This document shows positions 1-6,828 of a stretch of 14,623 bases of DNA, piece by piece. Below the pieces are notes generated by a model. It worked only from the letters and a program-made list of their open reading frames with translations. It was not told the origin of the DNA and did not search any database. The DNA is from DASXTB01 sp036505615 (GTDB lineage: Bacteria; Acidobacteriota; UBA6911; JACQSX01). The stretch's first letter is position 1, and each line of letters opens with the position of its first letter. Both the position numbers and the translations under genes were made by a program. The stretch spans positions 1 to 14,623 of the forward strand of contig DASXTB010000374.1 of NCBI GenBank assembly GCA_036505615.1, given 5' to 3'.

Positions 1-336
1 GAAAGTTCCACCCCAGAGTCTGCCTTGACAGCCATCGGCCGTCACTTCCACGTCAAACTTCACTGGAAAGAAAGAATGAAGATTGAACTCCTGTAGCAAT
101 CTTTTCAGCCACTGGTAAAGCAATTCCTCGTTGGCCCGGGCAGGGGAGGGTTCGCCCGGTTCCCCTGCCAGCCTTATGGCAACAGTCAACGAGCGCATTT
201 CCGAGGCATTAAATTGGGCGCGGCCGATTAGCCCGAACATCCCCTCCGCAGCGTTTGCCAGGAGATTCGCAAGCGTCTTGCCATAAACTCTTAGTCCGAG
301 GTCGGCAGTGTGTTCCAGTTCCTCAAATTTTTTCAT
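1..336 (-). CDS. Archease, 5' part (cut by left window edge)
   Basis: The first 112 codons are present and the 3' end lies outside the window. The protein begins MKKFEELEHTADLGLRVYGK, followed by a helix with NAAEGMF. This is the archease signature: an EHTAD box whose Asp binds metal, then the first helix. The later segment with LLYQWLKRLLQEFN also fits the family. Archease is a small metal-binding protein that helps the RNA ligase RtcB through guanylation and multiple turnover; RtcB itself is not visible here. The ATG is preceded in frame by a TAG four codons upstream, so the start is essentially fixed. There is no Shine-Dalgarno sequence, but a TATAGA hexamer ends 8 bases before the ATG. 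It diverges from the VWFA gene. The family call is from remembered motifs. Confidence 0.85.
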   Translation of the reverse strand, partial: MKKFEELEHTADLGLRVYGKTLANLLANAAEGMFGLIGRAQFNASEMRSLTVAIRLAGEPGEPSPARANEELLYQWLKRLLQEFNLHSFFPVKFDVEVTADGCQGRLWGGTF

Positions 337-344
337 TGGCGATT

Positions 345-350
345 TCTATA
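345..350 (-). promoter_or_regulatory. Possible -10 hexamer of the archease gene
   Basis: TATAGA on the minus strand lies 8 bases upstream of the archease ATG. No good -35 hexamer is seen at the usual spacing. If used, transcription would start at or just before the ATG, giving a leaderless or nearly leaderless mRNA. This is tentative. Confidence 0.3.
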
Positions 351-455
351 AAGCGTGTAACAGCGGAATCGGTAGGACTTCCGCTCTCAACCGTAAGTTA
401 TCAGCGATCAGCACAAAGACCTAAGAGGTTCCTAGCCTCCAACCCCGGACGCCTC

Positions 456-461
456 TATAAT
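456..461 (+). promoter_or_regulatory. Perfect -10 hexamer TATAAT directly upstream of the VWFA ATG
   Basis: TATAAT ends 6 bases before the chosen ATG, so the expected transcription start coincides with the start codon. No Shine-Dalgarno sequence is present. The -35 region (about 433-438, TAGCCT) is poor. Together this suggests a leaderless transcript. A chance match is possible in this AT-rich stretch. Confidence 0.4.
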
Positions 462-467
462 ATCCTC

Positions 468-1427
468 ATGCTTGGCCGTGTGCTGTTGCTGATTCCTCTG
501 TTATGTGTTCTTGCTCGAGCCAGCGCTCAGGACCCTGTTAGGATCCGCGTCAATGCCGACTACGTAAGGGTTCCTCTGACAATCCTCGACTCCTCCGGCC
601 GGCCTCTCACGGATGTGCGCGCCCAAGATTTGCAAGTTTTTGAAAACGGCCAGCGGCGACCGATCATAAATTTTGTCCAGGACCAGGGTCCGGTCTATGT
701 AGCGCTCCTAATCGATACCTCCGGCAGCCTGCAGGAGGAAATGGGAGAATTAAAATACTCGGCGCAGCAGTTCGTCCGGCACTTTTCCGACCAGGACCGA
801 ATTTGCGTAGCGACATTTTCGAGTGACGTGGAACTGCTCCAGGATTGGACCAACAACAAACGGAAGGTTCGACACTCCATCAGTTCGGCTGCGGAGGGAT
901 TTCGCACCGCCCTTTTCGACGCGCTTTACGCGCTGGCTGAAGAACAATTAAAAAATGTGAAGGGCAAGCGCGCCATTATTCTTCTGACCGATGGCATGGA
1001 TAACGACAGCAGGTTGGGACTGGAAGACGTCCGGCGCTGCTTATTGAAGGATTCCGTCGCGGTTTACGTGGTCAGCAAGACCAGGATTCTGGAGGCAGAA
1101 GTTCAAAAAAGCCAGCGCGTTCAATTCCTGCAGCGCGTGCTGAAAGACTTAACAGGGAAGTCGGACGATGTTGTGCAGAAGATCGTCGAAAAGAAAGAGC
1201 GCCAGATGGTGGACCTGGCTGAAACCACAGGAGGACGCATTTTCTTTCCAGACCAGCGGAGCGAATACCGCAACATCTATGAAGAGGTTGCGCGCGAGTT
1301 GAAGCAACAATACTTACTGACCTATCCTCCGCTTTCGCCGGACCGAAACGCCAAGGAGTTTAAAAGGATCGAAATAAACCTGCCGGCTAAGAACGCAATG
1401 TTGATCTATCGGAGAGGGTATTACTGA
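468..1427 (+). CDS. Secreted VWFA-domain protein of the acidobacterial type
   Basis: A 319-residue protein. The chosen ATG starts a clear signal peptide (MLGRVLLLIPLLCVLARASA, then QDP). The open frame extends 71 codons further upstream, but that part is low-complexity and would bury the signal peptide. After a short beta-rich region with the FENG motif (58-61) typical of this family, the von Willebrand A domain begins near residue 76. The MIDAS metal site is intact: DTSGS at 83-87, T148 in the FRTALFDAL loop, and TDG at 174-176. The C-terminal part has the YLLTYPP segment common to these proteins. Such VWFA-related proteins are abundant in Acidobacteriota; they are exported and probably mediate metal-dependent protein binding, but no partner is known. 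The gene is convergent with the GAF gene. A TATAAT lies just before the ATG. Confidence 0.88.
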   Translation: MLGRVLLLIPLLCVLARASAQDPVRIRVNADYVRVPLTILDSSGRPLTDVRAQDLQVFENGQRRPIINFVQDQGPVYVALLIDTSGSLQEEMGELKYSAQQFVRHFSDQDRICVATFSSDVELLQDWTNNKRKVRHSISSAAEGFRTALFDALYALAEEQLKNVKGKRAIILLTDGMDNDSRLGLEDVRRCLLKDSVAVYVVSKTRILEAEVQKSQRVQFLQRVLKDLTGKSDDVVQKIVEKKERQMVDLAETTGGRIFFPDQRSEYRNIYEEVARELKQQYLLTYPPLSPDRNAKEFKRIEINLPAKNAMLIYRRGYY

Positions 1428-1483
1428 TTTTGTGAATAATCCGGGCTTACGCGCGCGGCTCGGCTACGTTCGCGTTGACCTTG

Positions 1484-1948
1484 CTACTCCCAAAATGCCG
1501 CTGTCAAGCGCGCGCACTCCTCCAGGAAAGTTTGGTCATCGTCGGTGAAGGCGTTGAGTTGCTCGCTCTCGGCGTCGATCAGGCCGACAACTTTCCCGTC
1601 TGACGAGTGCTTCAGCGGAATTACAATCTCCGACCGCGTAGATCCAAAAGTGGTCAGATAGCGCGGGTCCTTGGCTACATTGCCTACTCTTACCGTCGTA
1701 CCTGAAGCCACGGCAGCGCCGCACAATCCTTGATTGATCGGGAAACGGGGGAAAGCCGGGCTCCCGGCGCCGCTCCAAGCAACTACGGCAATCTCATTTC
1801 CGCTTACCTCGTAAATTCCAACCCACCGGTAGGCGCCGGCATCGCGAATCAAGCGGGCAAGACGCCCGGCTCTGACGGGACGATCGTCCGGCTTCTCAAG
1901 CAGTTCCCGCAGCTGTCTGAAGAATTCCTGATCCTGTTTTTTGACCAA
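1484..1948 (-). CDS. GAF-domain protein, fRMsr-like but without the catalytic Cys
   Basis: A 154-residue protein, mostly one GAF domain (about residues 25-153). The nearest relative by eye is the free methionine-(R)-sulfoxide reductase group (YebR-like): G-L-C-G at 74-77 and SEIVIPL at 106-112 match blocks of that family. However, the cysteine of the usual HIACD block is missing; the sequence there reads RYLTTFG (97-102). Only C76 and C145 remain. It is therefore more likely a ligand- or redox-sensing GAF protein than an active reductase. The start is TTG at 1948; no ATG or GTG gives a better start before the in-frame TGA upstream, and no strong ribosome-binding site is seen. It converges with the VWFA gene across a 56-base gap without a clear terminator. 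Confidence 0.72.
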   Translation of the reverse strand: MVKKQDQEFFRQLRELLEKPDDRPVRAGRLARLIRDAGAYRWVGIYEVSGNEIAVVAWSGAGSPAFPRFPINQGLCGAAVASGTTVRVGNVAKDPRYLTTFGSTRSEIVIPLKHSSDGKVVGLIDAESEQLNAFTDDDQTFLEECARLTAAFWE

Positions 1949-1978
1949 GGTTTTGCGTCTCGCTAACAGCTTATCCCC

Positions 1979-2005
1979 GTGTTCCCAGTGTTCCCCGTGG
2001 TTTCA
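1979..2005. repeat. Short 9-bp tandem repeat
   Basis: Two near-perfect 9-bp units (GTGTTCCCA, GTGTTCCCC) are followed by a degenerate third (GTGGTTTCA), just downstream of the decarboxylase stop and upstream of the GAF start. There is no obvious function; it may be simple-sequence spacer. Confidence 0.4.
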
Positions 2006-2010
2006 TCCTC

Positions 2011-3471
2011 TTAGCGCGTGGCACTGGCAGCTTCCTTCTCCAGCGCCGCTGCCGTTTCCTGAATCATTTGCCACGCCCGATGCACATGCCGCAGTTCAGT
2101 TTGAGTTTGGCCGACACATAATCGCAGTGTGTACTTGCCGTCCAATGTCGTGTGGGTCAGGTACAACTTGCCGCTTCGGTTTAGCCGGTCCGACAGCCGC
2201 CGGTTGATTTCATCGCCGCCCACATGCCGAAAGCAAATCAGATTCAAGGGCGGAGGTACAGCTAACTGAAATCTGTCGCTCTCTTGGATCCACCTGGCGA
2301 AATCTTGAGCCATCTCGACGTGCCGCCGGATGTGGTAGCGCAAGCCTTCGATCCCGTAATAGCGAATAACAAGCCAAAGCTTCAGAGAACGGAAACGCCT
2401 GCCAAGCGGAATATGCCAGTCTCGATAATCGATGACACCTCCCGACTCGGTGGCCTGATTGCGGAGATATTCCGGCAGCACGCTGAGCGTCTTAATCAGC
2501 GCGGCCCGGTCGGACACGTAGAAACAGTCGCAATCGAAATTCGTGAACATCCACTTGTGAGGATTAAAGCAATAACTGTCTGCCTGGTCGATCCCTTCAT
2601 GGATGTACCGATATTCCGGGCAGAGTGCCGCTGTTCCCGACATGGCTGCGTCCACATGAAGCCAAATGCCGGCCTCTCTGCAAATGCGGCCAATCTCAGG
2701 CAGGGGATCGATGGCGTTAGAAGAGGTAGTCCCCACGGTAGCACACACAAAACAGGGAGCCAGACCGGCTTTGCGGTCTTGTTTGATTTGCTGGGCCAGC
2801 GCGTCGGGCCGAAGCGCAAAGCGATCATCTACTTCTATCAACCTGAGGTTTTGCCGGCCCAACCCAGCAATCTTCACTGCCTTTTCGATCGAAGAATGAG
2901 CCTGAGTGGAAGAATAAGCGACAAGCCGCCCATCGCAGCCATATTTGTTGCTCGCGTAATCGGTGGCACGCTCGCGGGCCGCCAAGAGGGCACACAGCGT
3001 GGAACTGGACGCGGTATCTTGGATGACCCCACCGCCGGCGCTGTCGGATTTAAATTTCGCCGGCAGTCCAAGCATATCGACCAGCCAGTCGAGCACATGC
3101 GTCTCCAGTTCAGTGCATGCCGGACTGGTCGCCCACAACATCCCCTGAACCCCAAGGCCGGCCGAGAGTAATTCCCCAAGGATCGCGGGTCCCGAGGAAT
3201 TTGACGGAAAGAAGGCGAAGAAATTCGGCGACTGCCAATGAGTGACCCCAGGCATGATCAGCTTATCCACATCGCCCAGTATGTTTTCAAAGCCTTCAGC
3301 CTCGGAAGGGGGATGGGGAGGAAGCGAAGCGCGAATTTGCCCTGGCTTGACCTGAGACAGAACTGGAAACGCCTCCACATTCTGGTAATAATCCGCGATC
3401 CAATCCACAACGGCTTTACCGTAGCGCCGAAACTCTTCCGGGCTCATGTGGAAACTCTGCTTCTCGGCCAT
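2011..3471 (-). CDS. PLP-dependent aromatic-L-amino-acid decarboxylase (group II)
   Basis: A 486-residue enzyme, the normal length for the family. It should convert an aromatic L-amino acid to its amine and CO2 in the cytoplasm. Visible landmarks: the N-terminal helix FRRYGKAVVDWIADYYQ; H192 in TQAHSS, which stacks on the cofactor ring; D274 in LHVDAAMSG, which pairs with the pyridine nitrogen; K306 in NPHKW, the Schiff-base lysine; and Y335 in LPEYLRN, followed by DYRDWHIPLGRRFRSLKLW. The Tyr in that mobile loop is the residue that protonates the quinonoid. Relatives with Phe there act as aldehyde synthases, so decarboxylation is expected. Phe, Tyr, Trp and DOPA cannot be told apart by eye. 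The start has an excellent Shine-Dalgarno AGGAGG at 3476-3481, 4 bases from the ATG. Confidence 0.92.
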   Translation of the reverse strand: MAEKQSFHMSPEEFRRYGKAVVDWIADYYQNVEAFPVLSQVKPGQIRASLPPHPPSEAEGFENILGDVDKLIMPGVTHWQSPNFFAFFPSNSSGPAILGELLSAGLGVQGMLWATSPACTELETHVLDWLVDMLGLPAKFKSDSAGGGVIQDTASSSTLCALLAARERATDYASNKYGCDGRLVAYSSTQAHSSIEKAVKIAGLGRQNLRLIEVDDRFALRPDALAQQIKQDRKAGLAPCFVCATVGTTSSNAIDPLPEIGRICREAGIWLHVDAAMSGTAALCPEYRYIHEGIDQADSYCFNPHKWMFTNFDCDCFYVSDRAALIKTLSVLPEYLRNQATESGGVIDYRDWHIPLGRRFRSLKLWLVIRYYGIEGLRYHIRRHVEMAQDFARWIQESDRFQLAVPPPLNLICFRHVGGDEINRRLSDRLNRSGKLYLTHTTLDGKYTLRLCVGQTQTELRHVHRAWQMIQETAAALEKEAASATR

Positions 3472-3551
3472 TTTTCCTCCTGCTACGCTAGCTGCTCTGC
3501 GGCACTATGAAAAGCCAGTTTCGAACCGGCCGGGCGACCCTTAGCTGATGG

Positions 3552-3587
3552 CCACCAGGGTCCTGTGTCTCACACTCTCTCTGGTGG
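3552..3587. repeat. Inverted repeat spanning the DinB stop codon
   Basis: CCACCAG (3552-3558) and CTGGTGG (3581-3587) form a 7-bp stem, with a smaller TGTG/CACA pairing inside the loop. It spans the DinB-protein stop codon at 3570-3572. No T-run follows on the minus strand, so a classical intrinsic terminator is not supported. It could be an mRNA 3'-end stabiliser or a chance structure. Confidence 0.3.
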
Positions 3588-4076
3588 TGCGATCGATTCG
3601 CGCGCCCAAAACACGAAGTCGGTTACGGCTGGTTCTGCGCCAATCGACCGAATCAAGGCAGCGATCTGGCCACGGTGGTACCAGGAGTGCCCGAATAACT
3701 GCGTCAAGATGTCCTCTATAGTGTTGCGGTACCATCCACCTTCCAAGCTCTGATACTCGAAAATCCGCGCCAACTCGAGGTCATCCAGCCGGTCAAGATA
3801 GGTGGACCACATGTGCTGAATCTGGTCCACTCGACTAACAAGGTCTGGCAGAGTCGTTCCTCGCGGGAACAGTTCCCGCGGCCCCTCTTTGATTACTCCA
3901 AATCTATACAGCCAAAGCCGGCGCGCGGCAACAATGTGCGCCATTAGATCGATGGCCTTCTGAAAGTCTGCGACAACGCGAATTTTGTCAGGGACTGCTT
4001 TCAAAGACGCCAGGACCTTGGCATGACTGTCCTGCTCGTATTGAAACCAGCGGCGATAACGGTCTATTGTGCCCAT
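3570..4076 (-). CDS. DinB-fold protein with a complete three-His metal site
   Basis: A 168-residue four-helix protein of the DinB/YfiT superfamily. H47 (LMAHIVAARRLWLYR) and the late HSWYHRGQ motif with H130 and H134 form the usual three-histidine metal site. Family members include thiol-dependent transferases and maleylpyruvate isomerase-like enzymes, but the substrate here is unknown. The length matches the family when translation begins at ATG 4076. The open frame extends 49 codons upstream, but that part is not family-like and runs into the neighbouring gene, so it was excluded. The ribosome-binding site is weak (a purine-rich AGGGGGAT about 12 bases upstream). It lies about 100 bases upstream of the decarboxylase. 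Confidence 0.85.
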   Translation of the reverse strand: MGTIDRYRRWFQYEQDSHAKVLASLKAVPDKIRVVADFQKAIDLMAHIVAARRLWLYRFGVIKEGPRELFPRGTTLPDLVSRVDQIQHMWSTYLDRLDDLELARIFEYQSLEGGWYRNTIEDILTQLFGHSWYHRGQIAALIRSIGAEPAVTDFVFWARESIAPPERV

Positions 4077-4142
4077 CAGTGCTGTTGATCCCCCTGTATC
4101 ACTAAGGTGGTTTTCTTCCCCGCCCGCAACGATTCTCAATGT

Positions 4143-4157
4143 GACGCCTTCGGCGTC
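4143..4157. terminator. Small hairpin downstream of the 4174 gene
   Basis: GACGCC and GGCGTC make a perfect 6-bp stem with a 3-base loop, about 16 bases after the TAA of the upstream minus-strand gene. On the plus strand the loop reads as the very stable C(TTCG)G type. No poly-T tract follows on the minus strand, so at best it is a weak or factor-assisted terminator, or an mRNA end. Confidence 0.3.
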
Positions 4158-4173
4158 TGAAGAATAGGAAGGC

Positions 4174-4770
4174 TTAAGCGAGCGCCACCCAGGCGGCCAG
4201 CGCTGCCACCTTCTCGTCAGCACGCCACGGTCCGCCTAGCGAGCGGCCCATTCCAGCGACAGCCTGCCTCAAATCCTCTTCGGATCGGCCTAACGCAGTC
4301 GCTGCCTTCGGGTAGGCGTCCCGCTCAGTGACAACCCAACAGCGTAGCTCACACGTCGCTAGCGCATCCTCAAGCACAGTTCTAAACAACCTTCCTTCTA
4401 GAGCATGTGCGCGTATATGCGGATTCTTGATTGAGGTTGGATCAATCTGGCTTCCGACCACAAGACCTGCACAACGTACGGTGCAACCAGTATCGCGGTA
4501 TTCTTTGATTAGCTCGGTCACAGATCCTTCGGCGACACGCTGGATGGTCTTCAACCGCGTCGCAACCTTGGCGTCATCTTCCTCAAGTTTTCCTCTTGCG
4601 CCATGGTATGGTTGTCTGGATCCTGGAACATCTGGGTCCGACAGTTCGACGACGCGACGCTCCAGGACGCGCGGCGACTGCAACGGACCAGCCATCAAAA
4701 CTGCAACGGCCCATCCCGACTTCACGCGGAATCCCAGGGCTGCCGGAGCTGGTTTTACTTCGTGCGACAT
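4174..4770 (-). CDS. Conserved-looking hypothetical soluble protein
   Basis: A 198-residue protein I do not recognise with confidence. It begins MSHEVKPAPAALGFRVKSGW and has no signal peptide or membrane helix. The segment GFRVKSGWAVAVLM looks like a beta-hairpin start. A later part (SVTELIKEYRDTGCTVRCAGLVVGSQ) predicts helix then strand, an alpha/beta layout that could be RNase H-like, but no catalytic set is obvious. ATG 4770 was chosen. An upstream ATG at 4797 and a TTG at 4815 are in frame, but those codons overlap the methyltransferase fragment and look like its leftover rather than part of this protein. No clear Shine-Dalgarno precedes either ATG. A small hairpin follows the stop. Confidence 0.6.
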   Translation of the reverse strand: MSHEVKPAPAALGFRVKSGWAVAVLMAGPLQSPRVLERRVVELSDPDVPGSRQPYHGARGKLEEDDAKVATRLKTIQRVAEGSVTELIKEYRDTGCTVRCAGLVVGSQIDPTSIKNPHIRAHALEGRLFRTVLEDALATCELRCWVVTERDAYPKAATALGRSEEDLRQAVAGMGRSLGGPWRADEKVAALAAWVALA

Positions 4771-4772
4771 CT

Positions 4773-4955
4773 CTAACAACCGTGTTTTTGTGCCCATAGT
4801 TGAGCTAGCCAGCAAGAGACAGAGCCGATGCCGCAGCCAACGTCCAAAACCTCGATCCCGCGCCGCACACCAACTTTGGAAAGGAATTTCTCCGTTGTGG
4901 GACCAAAGATCTGTTGAAGAAGATTTAGGCGCTTAGCGCCGGCTTCTCCACTGTT
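4773..4955 (-). pseudogene. N-terminal fragment of a class I SAM-dependent methyltransferase
   Basis: Directly after the serine hydrolase stop, and in the same frame, the minus strand encodes about 60 residues. They contain a helix (GAKRLNLLQQIFGPTTEKFL), then GIEVLDVGCGIGSVSCWLAQ, the SAM-binding motif I of Rossmann-fold methyltransferases. The frame has no start codon of its own: the first codons after the TGA are AAC AGT GGA. It stops at TAG 4773-4775. A normal enzyme of this type is about 250-280 residues, so both the N-terminal start and everything after motif I are lost. Shortly after the motif, the +1 frame reads MGTKTRLLEM, which vaguely resembles the usual continuation; a frameshift may sit there. 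This is a relic rather than a gene. Confidence 0.75.
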
Positions 4956-6044
4956 TCAACGCAATGCGATTTCCGCCAGCCGATAAGCGAAAGGTGCAAG
5001 CCCCGATGCCCCTTCCAGGTTTGTCATCAAGATTATCGCCACTCGTTTTTCTGGAATCATCGCCAAAAAGGTGGTCACGCGCTGCTGGCCGCCGCCGTGC
5101 GCGACTCTCTTTACTCCGTTTTGATCATCGATGGCCCACCCTAGACCGTAATCTACCTGCTGACCGCCGCGCGTTTTCTGACGCGTCCACATTTGCTCTA
5201 AAGTGTACTTCTTGACCAGAATGCCGTTTTGCAAGGCGATGGCAAATCTAGCCAAATCGACTACCGTGGAGCAGAAGCCGCCTCCCGGGATTTTATAACT
5301 GGTGTCGGCCAAGCCCGAATTACGGAGCTCTCCGCTCTCGGTTTTGCGATAGCCTTGCGCGCGGTTGGGAATAATTTCGTTCACATCATCGGCCCGGATG
5401 TGATCCATTCCGGCGGGCCGGAAAATATTTTCGCGCACATAGTCGACATATCTTATCCCCGTCGCTCCTTCAATCGCGCAGCCCAAGAGATTATACCCAT
5501 AGGTGCTGTAGAAGAACTTAGTCCCCGGCTCGTACAGCAGCGGATCATTCTTAAATATCTCCAGCCCGTCCACCAGATTTGTGTAGTGCCGGGTAATGGC
5601 CATCTCATCACCCTTGTAGTGACGGATTCCGCTCATGTGTCCCAGTAATTGACGGACTGTTATCGGCCAGGGCTTCTGAGGAAAACCGGGAACGTACTTC
5701 TGAACCGGCGCGTCGAGGTCGATCTTGCCTCGTTCGACCAGTTGCATCGTGGCAACGGCAGTAATCGGCTTGGAGATGGATCCCAAACGGTAAACCGTGG
5801 TTGCTTTAGCGGGAACAAAATTCTCGAGGTCGGCGAGACCGTACCCATTGGCCCAGCGGAACTGGTTATCTGTGACGACGGCAACCGACAACCCGGGAAT
5901 ATTCTGCCGCGACATCTCGCTCGAGATGGCCTTCTCGAGCGCTTCAACTTTATCGCGTGAAAGGCCGCCATCCTGGGCGGCCAGCGGCAAGGACAACGCC
6001 AGCAGGAATGAAACCAGGTGAAGCCGGAATTGTCGGATGTTCAT
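4956..6044 (-). CDS. Exported LACTB-like serine hydrolase (beta-lactamase/transpeptidase fold)
   Basis: A 362-residue protein with a signal peptide (about 1-23, ending LAAQ). It belongs to the serine beta-lactamase-related family (class C, esterase, D-aminopeptidase and LACTB types). Motif 1, SxxK, is S89-I-S-K92 in YRLGSISK. Motif 2 is Y179-S-T in FFYSTYGYNLLG, the YST form seen in LACTB rather than YxN. Motif 3, HGG, is H317-G-G. All catalytic residues are present, so a periplasmic hydrolase or peptidase is likely; the substrate cannot be inferred. GGAG lies 5 bases before the ATG. The first 95 bases overlap the upstream SGNH gene, and a methyltransferase fragment follows the stop. Confidence 0.9.
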   Translation of the reverse strand: MNIRQFRLHLVSFLLALSLPLAAQDGGLSRDKVEALEKAISSEMSRQNIPGLSVAVVTDNQFRWANGYGLADLENFVPAKATTVYRLGSISKPITAVATMQLVERGKIDLDAPVQKYVPGFPQKPWPITVRQLLGHMSGIRHYKGDEMAITRHYTNLVDGLEIFKNDPLLYEPGTKFFYSTYGYNLLGCAIEGATGIRYVDYVRENIFRPAGMDHIRADDVNEIIPNRAQGYRKTESGELRNSGLADTSYKIPGGGFCSTVVDLARFAIALQNGILVKKYTLEQMWTRQKTRGGQQVDYGLGWAIDDQNGVKRVAHGGGQQRVTTFLAMIPEKRVAIILMTNLEGASGLAPFAYRLAEIALR

Positions 6045-6798
6045 GGAATCTCCGCAATAGTTTCGAGTAACCCATCCCTCTTCCTTCGACAGGAAACCGC
6101 TTGAGGAGGATAGGCTTAATGATAGAAGTCATCAGATCATAACACTTGCGGTTTGGATGTAAGCCATCCCAGCTTAAGTAATCTGAGCGGGGTTTCCCTT
6201 GAGCATCGAGCAAGGCTGCGCTCACGTCGATATACTCGACTCGGTCTTGTGTGCCGGCAAACTCCTCGATCAACTGGTTCGTCTCCTTCATCGTAGGCCA
6301 TTTTGAACCAAATAACTTTGTAGGTTTAATCGAAACAAAGTAGATCCAGGTTTCGGGCAGATCGGCTTGAATGATCTCAACAAAGCGCTTAAAGTCGTCC
6401 CGCACCTGACTCGGTGATTTGCCCCAGACAAGATCATTACCGCCTGCATAGAGCACCACCGCACGAGGTCGGTATGCAGTCACGATCCTGTTGGCGTAAT
6501 AGTTGACGTGTGCGATCTGGGAACCGCCGAACCCGCGATTAACGACTTCGAGTGGCCTCATGTCTTCTGCGAGGGTGTCCCAAAACCGAATGCTCGAACT
6601 GCCCGTAAAGACGATAACACCGGGTCTAGGCGAATGAATCCGATCGCTTTCTTCGAACTTGCGTATCGTGGATTCCCAATATTCGGCTCGCCCCATTGCC
6701 CTAAACGCGTAGACACCGAATCCAATGGCCAGCAATACACCGATCAGGACGCACAGCAGGATTTTCTTGCCGCTGCCGGAGTTGCGTTTCTTAAACAT
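5950..6798 (-). CDS. Membrane-anchored SGNH/GDSL hydrolase with an unusual C-terminal tail
   Basis: A 282-residue protein. A single N-terminal membrane segment (about residues 11-32) anchors it with the enzyme outside. SGNH blocks: block I FTGSSSI with catalytic S68; block II NRGFGGSQ; block III YAGGND with N121; block V DGLHPN with D211 and H214. It is an esterase- or acetylhydrolase-type enzyme acting on an unknown ester. The domain should end near ILLKRF (about 230-235). The remaining 47 or so residues are rich in Arg, Gly and Pro, and for 95 bases they overlap the start of the serine hydrolase in another frame. This suggests a lost stop or a late frameshift. No strong ribosome-binding site is visible at the ATG. 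Confidence 0.87.
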   Translation of the reverse strand: MFKKRNSGSGKKILLCVLIGVLLAIGFGVYAFRAMGRAEYWESTIRKFEESDRIHSPRPGVIVFTGSSSIRFWDTLAEDMRPLEVVNRGFGGSQIAHVNYYANRIVTAYRPRAVVLYAGGNDLVWGKSPSQVRDDFKRFVEIIQADLPETWIYFVSIKPTKLFGSKWPTMKETNQLIEEFAGTQDRVEYIDVSAALLDAQGKPRSDYLSWDGLHPNRKCYDLMTSIIKPILLKRFPVEGRGMGYSKLLRRFHEHPTIPASPGFIPAGVVLAAGRPGWRPFTR

Positions 6799-6828
6799 TG
6801 CCAGGTTGACAGAGCGAAGACAAAGATC

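Noticed and set aside
255..467. N-terminal extension of the VWFA frame by 71 codons.
   Set aside because: It would put the signal peptide in the interior, has unnatural composition, and would overlap the archease gene.
1428..1483. Terminator between the convergent VWFA and GAF genes.
   Set aside because: Only a 5-bp ACGCG/CGCGT pairing with a long loop is seen, and no T-run.
2284..3171. 295-codon open frame on the plus strand opposite the decarboxylase.
   Set aside because: It is antisense to a clearly real gene with intact catalytic motifs; its composition mirrors the GC codon pattern of that gene and no family is recognised.
3514..3530. tRNA T-arm-like sequence: on the minus strand GCCGG, TTCGAAA, CTGGC.
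   Set aside because: The arm is well formed, but no acceptor, D-arm or anticodon arm is found at the right distance upstream. A tRNA gene or tRNA-embedded attachment site is not supported.
2011..4076. Decarboxylase plus DinB protein as a dedicated biosynthetic pair.
   Set aside because: They share strand and proximity (about 100 bases) but nothing else in sequence links their functions; a common substrate would be invention.
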